This document shows, in pieces, positions 8,956-18,207 of a stretch of 32,250 nt of DNA. The position numbers and the translations under genes are program-made. Position 1 is the stretch's first letter, and each line of letters opens with the position of its first letter. The stretch is from Nitrospirota bacterium (GTDB lineage: Bacteria > Nitrospirota > Thermodesulfovibrionia > UBA6902 > DSMQ01). Where the stretch lies: the NCBI GenBank assembly GCA_016208855.1, contig JACQXF010000013.1, positions 1-32,250 of the forward strand, in the 5' to 3' direction. The notes beneath the pieces were generated by a model. The model did not search any database. It worked only from the letters and a program-made list of their open reading frames with translations, and was not told where the DNA came from.

Positions 8956-9840
8956 TTAATACTTTATTCTGCCGACAGCAAATATGCTCCCTGTGAGGCT
9001 CATTATTGTCCCCACAAGAGGAAGGATTGGATAGGTATAAGGATGAAGACTGAACATCTCCCCTCCCATTGAGGGAATAAACGCTATTATTTTGGAGGTT
9101 GAAAATACATAAAGCCCTATGAGCGCAAGAAGCCCTATCACGCCTCCTGACAGTCCGATAAATATACCCTCCATCAGAAATGGCATCCTGATAAAGCTCT
9201 TTGTTGCACCAAGTAATTTCAGCGTCTCAATCTCTTCCTGCCTTCTGTAAAAGAGTATTTTAATTGTGCTGTAAGTAACGAAAGCCGTGGCAATAAATAT
9301 AATGCTGCCAAGTATTATTGCCATAATCTTCATCCCCTGTGAAAGAGAGTTGAGGGATGAGAGCCATTTTTCCCCGTACTGCACATCTTCCACGCCTGTA
9401 AGCTGCCTTATATTTGCTGCCTTGCTTCTTATATAAGACGGCTCCAGTGACTCCCTTTTTAATTTAAGTTCAAAGGATGCTGGCAGGGGATTCTCTTCAA
9501 ATCCTTCAAGGAGAGGATTTGAATTTCCGATTATCTGCTTCAGCTCTTCAATTGCTTTGTCTTTTGATATGTGGTTTACTGCAATGATATCAGGGTCTTT
9601 TTTAAAGGAGCCTTTCAATAATTCCATCTCTTCAAGTGTAATATTGTCCTTAAGGTATACAACGATTCCAAAACCCTTAGCCCACCGCTTGAGGGCTAAG
9701 TCCATGTTTAATGTTATAACCGTAAATACACTGAGTATTAATAAACCAATAGTGACTGTAAGGATTGTAAGGGCATTTATCCATTTTTCACGCAAGAAAT
9801 TTTGGACTGCTGTCTGAAATAAATATGAGAGCGTTTTCAC
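8956..9840 (-). CDS. ftsX: Cell division protein FtsX
   Basis: 294 aa, FtsX N-terminal pattern and four TM; ETLKLLGATKSFIRMPFLMEG; 4-nt overlap with ftsE. Confidence 0.94.
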   Translation of the reverse strand: MKTLSYLFQTAVQNFLREKWINALTILTVTIGLLILSVFTVITLNMDLALKRWAKGFGIVVYLKDNITLEEMELLKGSFKKDPDIIAVNHISKDKAIEELKQIIGNSNPLLEGFEENPLPASFELKLKRESLEPSYIRSKAANIRQLTGVEDVQYGEKWLSSLNSLSQGMKIMAIILGSIIFIATAFVTYSTIKILFYRRQEEIETLKLLGATKSFIRMPFLMEGIFIGLSGGVIGLLALIGLYVFSTSKIIAFIPSMGGEMFSLHPYTYPILPLVGTIMSLTGSIFAVGRIKY

Positions 9841-10499
9841 CCTGCCACCTCCTTTTCAATCCCGCCGTCTCTCAGGCAGATTACCTTTCTGCCTGTTCCT
9901 GTAAAAAGGTCTTTATGGTGGGTTGCTATAACTACAGTTGTGCCTTTTAAGTTTATTTCTTTAAAGAGCTTCATTATCATGGTAGAGGCGTCAGGGTCAA
10001 GGTTGCCTGTGGGCTCGTCAGCAATCAGTATCATTGGCTTTGAAACAACCGCCCTTGCTATTGCAGCCATTTGCTGCTGTCCTCCTGAGAGATGCTGCGG
10101 GAAGTCATTTGCCTTGTGCCTTAAACCTATATCGCCAAGAAGTTCATTTACAGTCTCTTTTATCTCATTAGGATGGATGCCGTGAATACGCAGCGCTAAT
10201 GCTATATTGTCAAAGACGGTCTTGTTTGGCAGAAGCCTGAAGTCCTGAAAGACTATGCCGATGCTTCTTCTAAGAAAAGGGATGGTGCTTTGCTTCAGCT
10301 TATCAATATCCCAGCCGCCGACTATTATATTGCCTTCATCAGGACGCTCTGACATATAGATAAGCTTAAGAAGCGTTGTTTTGCCCGCCCCGCTTGGTCC
10401 GGTTATATAGACGATCTCCCCTTTGTCAATTTTGAGGTTTACATCTCTCAGGGCATATTCATTATCAAAAGACTTTGAAACGCCTGTAAACTGGATCAT
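9837..10499 (-). CDS. ftsE: Cell division ATP-binding protein FtsE
   Basis: Walker A GPSGAGKTT, signature LSGGQQQ, Walker B ILIADEPTGNLD. Confidence 0.96.
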   Translation of the reverse strand: MIQFTGVSKSFDNEYALRDVNLKIDKGEIVYITGPSGAGKTTLLKLIYMSERPDEGNIIVGGWDIDKLKQSTIPFLRRSIGIVFQDFRLLPNKTVFDNIALALRIHGIHPNEIKETVNELLGDIGLRHKANDFPQHLSGGQQQMAAIARAVVSKPMILIADEPTGNLDPDASTMIMKLFKEINLKGTTVVIATHHKDLFTGTGRKVICLRDGGIEKEVAG

Positions 10500-11476
10500 C
10501 CCTTAAGCGCCTCTTTTGCAGTAGCTGCTATGTCTTCAGGCGTAAGCCTGTAGAGTTTTAATAATTCATCCGGGCTTCCGGAGCAGCCAAAGACATCTCT
10601 CATGCCCACTCTTTTTACAGGCACAGGGTAATTTTCTGAGAGGAACTCGCATACCGCCCCTCCAAGACCGCCTATTATTGAGTGCTCTTCAGCGGTTATT
10701 ATAAGCTTTGAGGCTTGTGCTGCGAGCAAAACGGCTTCCGTATCAAGGGGCTTTATCGTTGACATATTGATAACGCCTGCGTCAATCCCTTCATTTGATA
10801 GTATCTTAACAGCCCTAAGCGCAATCTCTGCCATAATGCCGGCTGCTATAATATTAACATCCTTCCCTACGCCAAATACATGGGCTTTGCCGAGCCTGAA
10901 CCTGTAGGAGTCAGGCATGATGCATGGCACTTTTGCACGGCCAAGTCTTACATAAACAGGGCCTGTATGTTCGGCTATTGTATTAATTACGGATGTGGTC
11001 TCTGTTGCATCAGCAGGCACAATTACTGTCATATTCGGCAGCACCCTCATTAATGCGATATCCTCAATGGCCTGATGCGTTGCCCCGTCTTCTCCAACGG
11101 TTATGCCTCCGTGAGTTGCAACGAGCTTCACATTTGTCCTTGAATAGCAGACAGCCTGCCTTATCTGATCCCATGCCCTTCCTGTCTCAAAAATTGCAAA
11201 TGTTGAGGCAAAGGGGATCTTCCCTGTCAGGGCGAGGCCTGCTGCAGTGCATACCATGTCCTGCTCTGAAATGCCCAAGTTAAAAAATCTTTTGGGGAAG
11301 GCCTTTGCAAATTTTGCTGTTTTTGTTGAACCTGAGAGGTCTGCATCAAGTGCTACAATATTATCATCTCTTTTGCCAAGCTCAAGGAGGGCGTCTCCAT
11401 AAGCGTCTCTCGTTGCAATCATTTTTTTCTCTGTGCTCTGTGTTCTGACTCCTGTATCTTGGGGCCTTTCTCCCAT
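10496..11476 (-). CDS. Transketolase C-terminal subunit
   Basis: ATRDAYGDALLELGKRD..DADLSGSTKT..NLGISEQDMV; the first 18 residues look like a low-complexity extension before MIATRDAYG. Confidence 0.93.
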   Translation of the reverse strand: MGERPQDTGVRTQSTEKKMIATRDAYGDALLELGKRDDNIVALDADLSGSTKTAKFAKAFPKRFFNLGISEQDMVCTAAGLALTGKIPFASTFAIFETGRAWDQIRQAVCYSRTNVKLVATHGGITVGEDGATHQAIEDIALMRVLPNMTVIVPADATETTSVINTIAEHTGPVYVRLGRAKVPCIMPDSYRFRLGKAHVFGVGKDVNIIAAGIMAEIALRAVKILSNEGIDAGVINMSTIKPLDTEAVLLAAQASKLIITAEEHSIIGGLGGAVCEFLSENYPVPVKRVGMRDVFGCSGSPDELLKLYRLTPEDIAATAKEALKG

Positions 11477-12026
11477 TTATCCAAGCTCCTTTAGCGCCTT
11501 TACGAGTTCTTCCTTTGTCGGTGTTATGCCGTGGTATTCTGCTTTACCCTCAAAAAATGAGACGCCTTTGCCTTTTGTAAACCCTGGCAGGAATTCTATC
11601 AAGCCTTAATCCAAGGGCCATACCGTTTGCCATTGACAAGCCCTGCCCGAGTGAACCTGTTGAGACCTCTACCCCGGGCACTGACTTACAGCATGGATGC
11701 CCCTGAAGCGGGCTCTGGATTTTTCTTAGGGTGCTGAGTAGCTCTTCATGAAAATAACCTGCCTTTGCAAGGACTGCGTATAGAAGCGGGGCAGCATGCC
11801 CCTTTGAGAGGATAAACCTGTCTCTATCCCTCCATTTTGGGTCTTCAGGGTTAAAAGACATCTTTGCAAAATAGATTGCTGTTGCTATGTCAGCGGCTGA
11901 TAGGGAACCCCCTGTATGGCCTGAACCGGACTCTGTCAGCATTTTGAGGATACTGATACGTATTTCTCTGGCAATGCCCTCAAGCGCCTTGATGTCTCTA
12001 ATCTTCTCTCGTGTGACAAAGTTCAT
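11477..12026 (-). pseudogene. Transketolase N-terminal subunit with an internal deletion and frameshift
   Basis: Intact N-part MNFVTREK...MALGLRLDRIPARVY (to about 11577), then out-of-frame C-terminal remnant KGKGVSFFEGKAEYHGITPTKEELVKALKELG* (about 11576-11477). The central ThDP-binding GDGE region is absent. Confidence 0.85.
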
Positions 12027-12211
12027 ATGCAGGATGTTTTTTACCTTAGAATCAAGAAAATCAATAAATGTTTAAAAATTATAAACCTATAAGGCAGTTA
12101 GAAGCAATATATTTTTATAGCGCTTCTATATATATTTGATTTTTTTACCCTATCTAAATTAGAATATTGAACTCGCAGGCAGAAACTTAAGAAAGAATAA
12201 AGGAGAATTTA

Positions 12212-12283
12212 ATGAGTACAAAGGGCGGCCGCAATATCTTAAAGAGAAGGCGTGCAAAAGGGCGCAAGAAACTGACTGTCTGA
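12212..12283 (+). CDS. rpmH: Ribosomal protein L34, C-terminal half only (23 aa)
   Basis: ATG..TGA encodes [23 protein letters not shown], matching the L34 C-terminus, with AGGAG upstream; the canonical N-terminus (KRTYQP...RTHGFRxR) is absent. Not in the ORF track. Confidence 0.85.
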   Translation: MSTKGGRNILKRRRAKGRKKLTV

Positions 12284-12284
12284 G

Positions 12285-12521
12285 ATGAGCTTGAAGATAT
12301 TTGTAATTTCTGCCATCAGGATGTATAAGAAATACATATCACCTTTTTTTCCGCACTCGTGCAGGTTTACTCCGTCATGCTCAAGCTACAGCATTGAGGC
12401 AATAGAGGGATATGGCATCTTTAAAGGGGTTAAGCTCTCTTCAGGGAGGCTCTTAAAGTGCCATCCTTTTCATGCCGGCGGATATGACCCTGTTCCGGCA
12501 AAACCGGAACGGATAAACTAA
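12285..12521 (+). CDS. yidD: Membrane protein insertion efficiency factor YidD
   Basis: [31 protein letters not shown]...[17 protein letters not shown]. Confidence 0.96.
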   Translation: MSLKIFVISAIRMYKKYISPFFPHSCRFTPSCSSYSIEAIEGYGIFKGVKLSSGRLLKCHPFHAGGYDPVPAKPERIN

Positions 12522-12522
12522 A

Positions 12523-14058
12523 ATGGAAAAACGCACCCTATTAGCAATTGCCCTGTCAATTCTTGTGCTTGTGGCTTATTCTTATTTTTTTCAGCCAAGT
12601 CCTGTTCAGAAACAGGCTGCGCCTACGCTTGCAAAGCAGGCAGCATCAGAAATAAAACCTCAGGAGGCAAAACAGGCCCTCCCGAGTGTGCAGCTGCCTG
12701 TGCCTGCGGAGACAAAAGGACAGGACATAATTATAGAAACAGACCTCTACAAGGCAGTATTTACAACAGAGGGGGCGGTCATAAAATCATGGGAGCTTAA
12801 AAAATATAAGAATAAAAACGGAATGCCTGTAAGCCTTCTGTCTCAGTCAAAGGGTATTCCTCCGCTTGCGATTCTGCTTGAAGGCAAAGACCGCGATCTG
12901 CCTCAGAAATTAATCTATCGCGCAGATTCAAACAACCTCCTCTTGGCAGGGAAGGGGGACGCAAAGGGGGAGCTTACATTTCTATATGAGCAGGAGGGAA
13001 TGCTCATAAGCAAGAAACTTGTCTTTTATAATAATGACTACAAGGTTGACCTGTCTTTAAATACAGTAAATGTGCCGGCATACTTGCTTGCTGTTGGGAC
13101 AGATTTTGGTGTTTTTGATAAGGAAGAGAATGTCCATAAAGGGCCTGTAGTTCTTATAGATTCTGACAGGAGCGAATTTGACGAAAAACTAAAGGAGAGT
13201 AAAAACTTTACAGGCAATATCTATTGGATAGCACAGGAAGATAAATATTTTACAGCAGCCCTTGTTCCGCGCGCTCTGCCATTAGGTGCAAGCGTATGGA
13301 AAGAGGGGGACGTACCGCAGATATCAATTAAGCCAAATCAGCAAAAGCAGGATATTCTCTTATATGCCGGGCCGAAGGAGTTTGACAGGCTTAAAGCCTT
13401 GAATCTCAAGCTTGAGCATATAATTGACTTTGGCTGGTTTTCAATTGTGGCGATGCCTCTTTTCTGGGCGTTGAAACTCATGTATAAATTCATCGGCAAT
13501 TACGGATGGGTAATAATACTCGTGACGGTAATTATCAGGATACCTTTTATCCCGCTCATGCACAAGAGCCAGAAGACGATGAAGAAGATGCAGGAGCTGC
13601 AGCCGAGGATGGCTGAGATAAGAGAAAAATACAAAAAAGACCCGCAGAAGATGCAAAAAGAGCTGATGGAGCTTTATAAAAAAAACAAGGTAAACCCTAT
13701 GGGGGGATGTCTGCCAATGCTTCTTCAGATACCAGTGTTTATTGCGCTTTATAACGTGCTCTTGAAGGCAATTGAACTTAGGGGCGCGCCGTTTGCATTC
13801 TGGATAACCGACCTTGCGGCAAAAGACCCTTACTACGCACTGCCGATTGCTATGGGCATAACAATGGTTATTCAGCAGAAGATGACGCCGTCAACTATGG
13901 ATCCTACGCAGGCAAAGATAATGATGTTTCTTCCGATAGTTTTTACATTTATGTTTTTAAACTTCCCTTCAGGCCTTGTTATTTACTGGCTTATGAATAA
14001 TATCCTTGGCATTGCCCAGCAGTATTTTGTGAACAAATCAGTAGCAGCAAAGGCATAA
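12523..14058 (+). CDS. yidC: Membrane protein insertase YidC
   Basis: 511 aa; N-terminal TM, periplasmic domain, NPMGGCLPMLLQIPVFIALYNVL and FPSGLVIYWLMNNILGIAQQ. Confidence 0.97.
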   Translation: MEKRTLLAIALSILVLVAYSYFFQPSPVQKQAAPTLAKQAASEIKPQEAKQALPSVQLPVPAETKGQDIIIETDLYKAVFTTEGAVIKSWELKKYKNKNGMPVSLLSQSKGIPPLAILLEGKDRDLPQKLIYRADSNNLLLAGKGDAKGELTFLYEQEGMLISKKLVFYNNDYKVDLSLNTVNVPAYLLAVGTDFGVFDKEENVHKGPVVLIDSDRSEFDEKLKESKNFTGNIYWIAQEDKYFTAALVPRALPLGASVWKEGDVPQISIKPNQQKQDILLYAGPKEFDRLKALNLKLEHIIDFGWFSIVAMPLFWALKLMYKFIGNYGWVIILVTVIIRIPFIPLMHKSQKTMKKMQELQPRMAEIREKYKKDPQKMQKELMELYKKNKVNPMGGCLPMLLQIPVFIALYNVLLKAIELRGAPFAFWITDLAAKDPYYALPIAMGITMVIQQKMTPSTMDPTQAKIMMFLPIVFTFMFLNFPSGLVIYWLMNNILGIAQQYFVNKSVAAKA

Positions 14059-15340
14059 TGTCCCGTTCTAAAATCACCTACCAATGCCAGAGCTGCGGGT
14101 ATACGGCGCCTAAGTGGCTCGGAAAGTGTCCTGACTGCGGCGCATGGGACAGTTTCACAGAAGAAGAAAGAATCAGCAGGCTTAAAAAAGGCGATACTGC
14201 AGAGCCTATTTTGCTCTCTAATGTTTCCCACCATAGCGGCATAAGATATTCAACTGAAATAAAGGAACTTGACAGGACCCTCGGCGGAGGCGTAGTGCCA
14301 GGCTCTGTGGTGCTTATAGGCGGAGACCCCGGTATAGGCAAGTCAACGCTTCTGCTTCAGACGCTTAAGGGGCTGACAAAAACAGGCAGGACTCTTTATG
14401 TATCAGCAGAGGAATCGCCTGAACAGATAAAGATCAGGGCAGAGCGGCTTGGCGTTAAGTCAGATGAGATAGTGCTGCTTCCTGAGACCTCTCTTGAGGG
14501 CATAATATCTGTAGCAGAGGATTTAAAGCCAAAGATAATTGTTGTAGATTCTATTCAGACAATATTTTCCCTTGAACTTACTTCTGCCCCGGGCTCTGTA
14601 AGCCAGATAAGGGAGTGTTCTACAAAGCTCATGTTTTTTGCAAAGAAGCAGGGAGTGCCTGTTTTTATAATAGGGCATGTTACAAAAGAGGGCGCAATTG
14701 CAGGGCCTAAGGTACTTGAGCATATTGTTGATACAGTGCTTTATTTTGAAGGAGACAAGGGAGGCCCATTCAGAATCATAAGGGCAGTAAAAAACAGGTT
14801 CGGCTCTACAAACGAAATAGGTGTCTTTGAGATGACAGAGTTGGGATTAAGGGAAGTGGATAATCCATCAGAGCTTTTTCTGTCTGAGAGACCTCTTAAT
14901 GTTTCAGGCTCTGTTGTTACGGCAAGCCTTGAAGGTACAAGGCCTTTGCTTGTAGAGATTCAGGCCCTTACTTCAGTATCAAACCTTGGGGTTCCCAGAA
15001 GGACTACGCTTGGCGTTGATTATAACAGGGTGAATCTGCTTGTTGCAGTGCTGGACAAACGCCTCGGCATGCATCTTGGAGGCATGGATGTGTTTGTAAA
15101 TGTCGTAGGCGGACTAAAGATAGATGAGACAGCGGTTGATATGGCAATTATTGCTGCCATGGCGTCTTCTTTAAAAAATAAGGCGATAGAGCCTTCTAGA
15201 CAAGAATAAAAGAGGCAGCAAAACTCGGCTTTAAACGGGGCATAGTGCCTTTAAGCAATGCCGCCAATGCTAAAGGGCATGACATTGATATAATAGGTGT
15301 GAAAAATGTTCAGGAAGCGCTTGAGATATTGTTTTTTTAG
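14058..15340 (+). pseudogene. radA: DNA repair protein RadA (Sms) with an internal deletion/frameshift near the C-terminus
   Basis: 14058-15209 encodes Zn finger CQSCGYTAPKWLGKCPDCGAW, Walker A GGDPGIGKST and KNRFG, but stops after KAIEPSRQE. A second frame from about 15200 to 15340 encodes the missing tail TRIKEAAKLGFKRGIVPLSNAANAKGHDIDIIGVKNVQEALEILFF*. About 20 residues of the usual VFGEVGLxGE.. segment are absent. Confidence 0.85.
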
Positions 15341-15992
15341 TATTTTACTTCTTACTTCTTACTTCTTACTTCTTACTGTCTCAGGCTGTGTCCCTAAGAC
15401 CGCGCCTCCGCCTCAGTATAAAGACTTTGAGCTTACCCTTCAGGATATCGTCTCAATAGCGAAGAAAGATATTGAGACGATGAAACTGATAACAAGTATA
15501 ACCGTAGAGAGATATGACAACCCGTCTTCTTCTATTGATGCATCTGTTTTGCTGAAGACCCCTGATTGGCTGCAGGTAAGGCTGTACAGCCTTGGGCTGC
15601 CTGTTGGAAATTATATTATAAAAAATCATGAAGTCCATAGCGCTGGCAGGGGGGGCAGTAAGATAAAGGAATTTGCTGGAGAACTCTATCGTTCAATATT
15701 TTGGTGGGACGGGCTTAAGAGCGCTCTTATGCAGCGGCTTGAGGCGGAATATGTCATAAAGACGGAGAACAGGGTAATTCGTATTGATAATACAACCCTC
15801 TTGCCGCAGAGTCAGGAGATTACGGTTAATAATAAAAAGGTGAATATTTCTTATGAAGACCCGCAGACGACAGAGGGAGGCTTCTGGTATCCATCCATAA
15901 TTAAAGTTGAGGCAGGCAGCTACAGGTTTCTTGTTGAGGTAAAAAGACTGATTGTTAATCCCCAGCTTGAAGAGAGCGATTTTAAGGAGTAG
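15306..15992 (+). CDS. DUF4292/LolB-like outer-membrane lipoprotein
   Basis: Signal peptide plus lipobox LLLTVSGC; body resembles DUF4292-type proteins (LLKTPDWLQVRLYSLGLPVGNYII). Confidence 0.7.
   Translation: MFRKRLRYCFFSILLLTSYFLLLTVSGCVPKTAPPPQYKDFELTLQDIVSIAKKDIETMKLITSITVERYDNPSSSIDASVLLKTPDWLQVRLYSLGLPVGNYIIKNHEVHSAGRGGSKIKEFAGELYRSIFWWDGLKSALMQRLEAEYVIKTENRVIRIDNTTLLPQSQEITVNNKKVNISYEDPQTTEGGFWYPSIIKVEAGSYRFLVEVKRLIVNPQLEESDFKE
15345..15377 (+). repeat. Heptanucleotide tandem repeat (TTACTTC)x4 plus partial copy
   Basis: ttacttc ttacttc ttacttc ttacttc ttact, within the lipoprotein signal-peptide coding region. Confidence 0.95.
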
Positions 15993-16002
15993 GGCTTATC
16001 TT

Positions 16003-16848
16003 TTATACGACATCTCTTCTTACGGAAAAGCCCTCAGTTTTAAGCCCCAGTGTGACAGCTACAAACTCTACAATGTCTCTTGTCACCTCATTTTTCTTAA
16101 GCAGAAATCCTTCAAGCAGGGCGTTGTCACATACAGTATTTATCAGTCTTGGCAGACCGTTAGAGTAAAGGTGTATTGCCTTTATAGCCTCTTCTGTGAA
16201 GATATTGTATTCAGCTCCTGCTACCCTGAGCCTATGCTTTATATAATCTCCTGTAATATCCTCGCTATACGCCTTTAATTTACATTTCACTGCAACCCGC
16301 TGCCGGAGAGGTTCATCCAGGGAAAGAAGCTGCTCCAAGTCGGGAAGGCCAAAGAAGATGAAGGTAACGAGTTTGCCTTCAGGTACCTCCATATTAAGCA
16401 GGCCTCTGAACTCCTCCATAATCTCCCTTGAATGAAGCATCTGGACTTCGTCTATAAGGATAACAGGCTTAAGCCCTGACTCATAAATCTCGCTTAACCT
16501 CTCATATATCTGCCCGAGGAGCTCTAATTTTGAGCTTGCCGGACTCCTTACGCCAATCTGTATGGCGATTTTTCTCATAAGCCAGTCAGTTGTGACGGAT
16601 GAATGGATTACAACAAGGAGGGCTGCCTCATATCTGGTTTCATCCAGCTCATCAAGCATCTTCCTCGCGAGCGTTGTCTTGCCTGTGCCTATGTCACCTA
16701 CTACAACGGCAAGCCCTTTCATGGTATCAATGGCGTATTTTAACCGCACCATGGCCTCGGCATGCTGCTGGCTGTTATAGTAAAATTTATTCTCTACGGT
16801 GTTAGAAAAGGGGTGCTGTTTTAAATTGTAAAAATCTAAATAGTCCAT
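16003..16848 (-). CDS. ExeA/GspA-like AAA ATPase
   Basis: YNLKQHPFSNTVENKFYYNSQQHAEAMVRL..GDIGTGKTTLARKML..LIDEVQML..GLPRLINTVCDNALL. Confidence 0.9.
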   Translation of the reverse strand: MDYLDFYNLKQHPFSNTVENKFYYNSQQHAEAMVRLKYAIDTMKGLAVVVGDIGTGKTTLARKMLDELDETRYEAALLVVIHSSVTTDWLMRKIAIQIGVRSPASSKLELLGQIYERLSEIYESGLKPVILIDEVQMLHSREIMEEFRGLLNMEVPEGKLVTFIFFGLPDLEQLLSLDEPLRQRVAVKCKLKAYSEDITGDYIKHRLRVAGAEYNIFTEEAIKAIHLYSNGLPRLINTVCDNALLEGFLLKKNEVTRDIVEFVAVTLGLKTEGFSVRRDVV

Positions 16849-16864
16849 GATCCTGAATTGTAAA

Positions 16865-18163
16865 TTATATGTATGATATCCTGCCTTTTTTGGGTTTTGG
16901 TTTGTCCTCTGTTTGTATGACAGCCTCTATCTTAGAGGCAGCCTCTTTTGCCACGGGGGCATCTGACGTATATCTAAGCGCGATAAGTTTTTTTGATATC
17001 TCCTCATTATCAGGGAATATTGAGAGGAGTCTCTCAAACACCTTTATGGCCTCCTCTTTTAACCCCTGCTGCATATAAAACTCAGCCTCTGACAGGCTCT
17101 CCTCCAGCGTTCCGGAGGGTATAAAATGAGCTTCTGTGGTAGATGGTGTTTCATGCAGTGCTCCTATGGCTTCAGCAGGCTCTTCCTCAATGGAGCCCGC
17201 CTTATCTTCTATGCCTTCGTTGGCTGGCTCATATATTCCCTCCCCTGCCGCAGGAGCGTTGTCTTCTTTAGTAAAAGTCGGCTCTTCACCGATAAGGCCT
17301 TTCATTTCGGCTACCTTTTCTTTAAGGGGTTCAGACAGCTCTAACCTATCTAATGTTGAAAGCGCTTCTCTAACTGCCGCTATATCTCCAAGCTCAATAG
17401 CAAGCCGCGCATAGTCCAGCAGGATATCATTATTATCAGGCTCTATGGACAGGGCATCCTTTAGATACCCAAATGCCTCTTTAGGATTGTCCTGCAGGCC
17501 TGCTATCCTGCTTAAGCCTATAAAAGCCTTACTGCTCTGAGAAGTGAGGTTAGTCACTATTGAGTAAAACCTCTCTGCTTCGTTATATTCTCCTCTTTCT
17601 ATATAATATTCGGCAATTTTAAGATATTCATTAACTGCATCGGCTGTGAGCCCTGCCTTATGGGAGAATTCTGCAACCTCTCTTATAAGTGAGATGGCGT
17701 TTGGAGAGAGTTTTAGCATTTTTTTGTATATATCCAAAGCCTTTACTGTCTCATTTGCTTTTACGAATATGTCAATAGCTGCCCGGAAGTTTTCATTGGC
17801 ATTGCCTGTTAAACCCTTTTCTGAATTTAGCTCGCCTAAGGATATAAGGCTTATTGTGTCTAAGGGGTCTATATTCAGTATCTTTTTATATATGGCAATG
17901 GCCTTAAGGTAAAATCCGTCTTTTCTGAAGGCGTCTGCAGCCTTTTTAAAGGCGTCAATAGCCCTTCCTTTTTCCTGAATTCTCAGGTGCAGGTCGCCTA
18001 TTATATTGTGGATGCTGCCGTCTTTTCCGTCTGAGAGGAGCTTTTGCCATTCAGCGATAGCCTTGTCTATCTCGCCTTTAGCAGTATACTCCTGGGCTTT
18101 TTTTGTAACTAAAATTTTGTCAATCATAGATATAACACCAAAAAATGTATTTGGGAAAGGCAT
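16865..18163 (-). CDS. Tetratricopeptide repeat protein
   Basis: Repeated TPR-like helices (DAFKKAADAFRKDGFYLKAIAIYKKILNIDPLD); likely start is the internal MIDKILVTKKAQEY. Confidence 0.85.
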   Translation of the reverse strand: MPFPNTFFGVISMIDKILVTKKAQEYTAKGEIDKAIAEWQKLLSDGKDGSIHNIIGDLHLRIQEKGRAIDAFKKAADAFRKDGFYLKAIAIYKKILNIDPLDTISLISLGELNSEKGLTGNANENFRAAIDIFVKANETVKALDIYKKMLKLSPNAISLIREVAEFSHKAGLTADAVNEYLKIAEYYIERGEYNEAERFYSIVTNLTSQSSKAFIGLSRIAGLQDNPKEAFGYLKDALSIEPDNNDILLDYARLAIELGDIAAVREALSTLDRLELSEPLKEKVAEMKGLIGEEPTFTKEDNAPAAGEGIYEPANEGIEDKAGSIEEEPAEAIGALHETPSTTEAHFIPSGTLEESLSEAEFYMQQGLKEEAIKVFERLLSIFPDNEEISKKLIALRYTSDAPVAKEAASKIEAVIQTEDKPKPKKGRISYI

Positions 18164-18207
18164 AAATGCCGTTTAATAACAAGCGTATCACATACAAAAG
18201 ATGGGTG

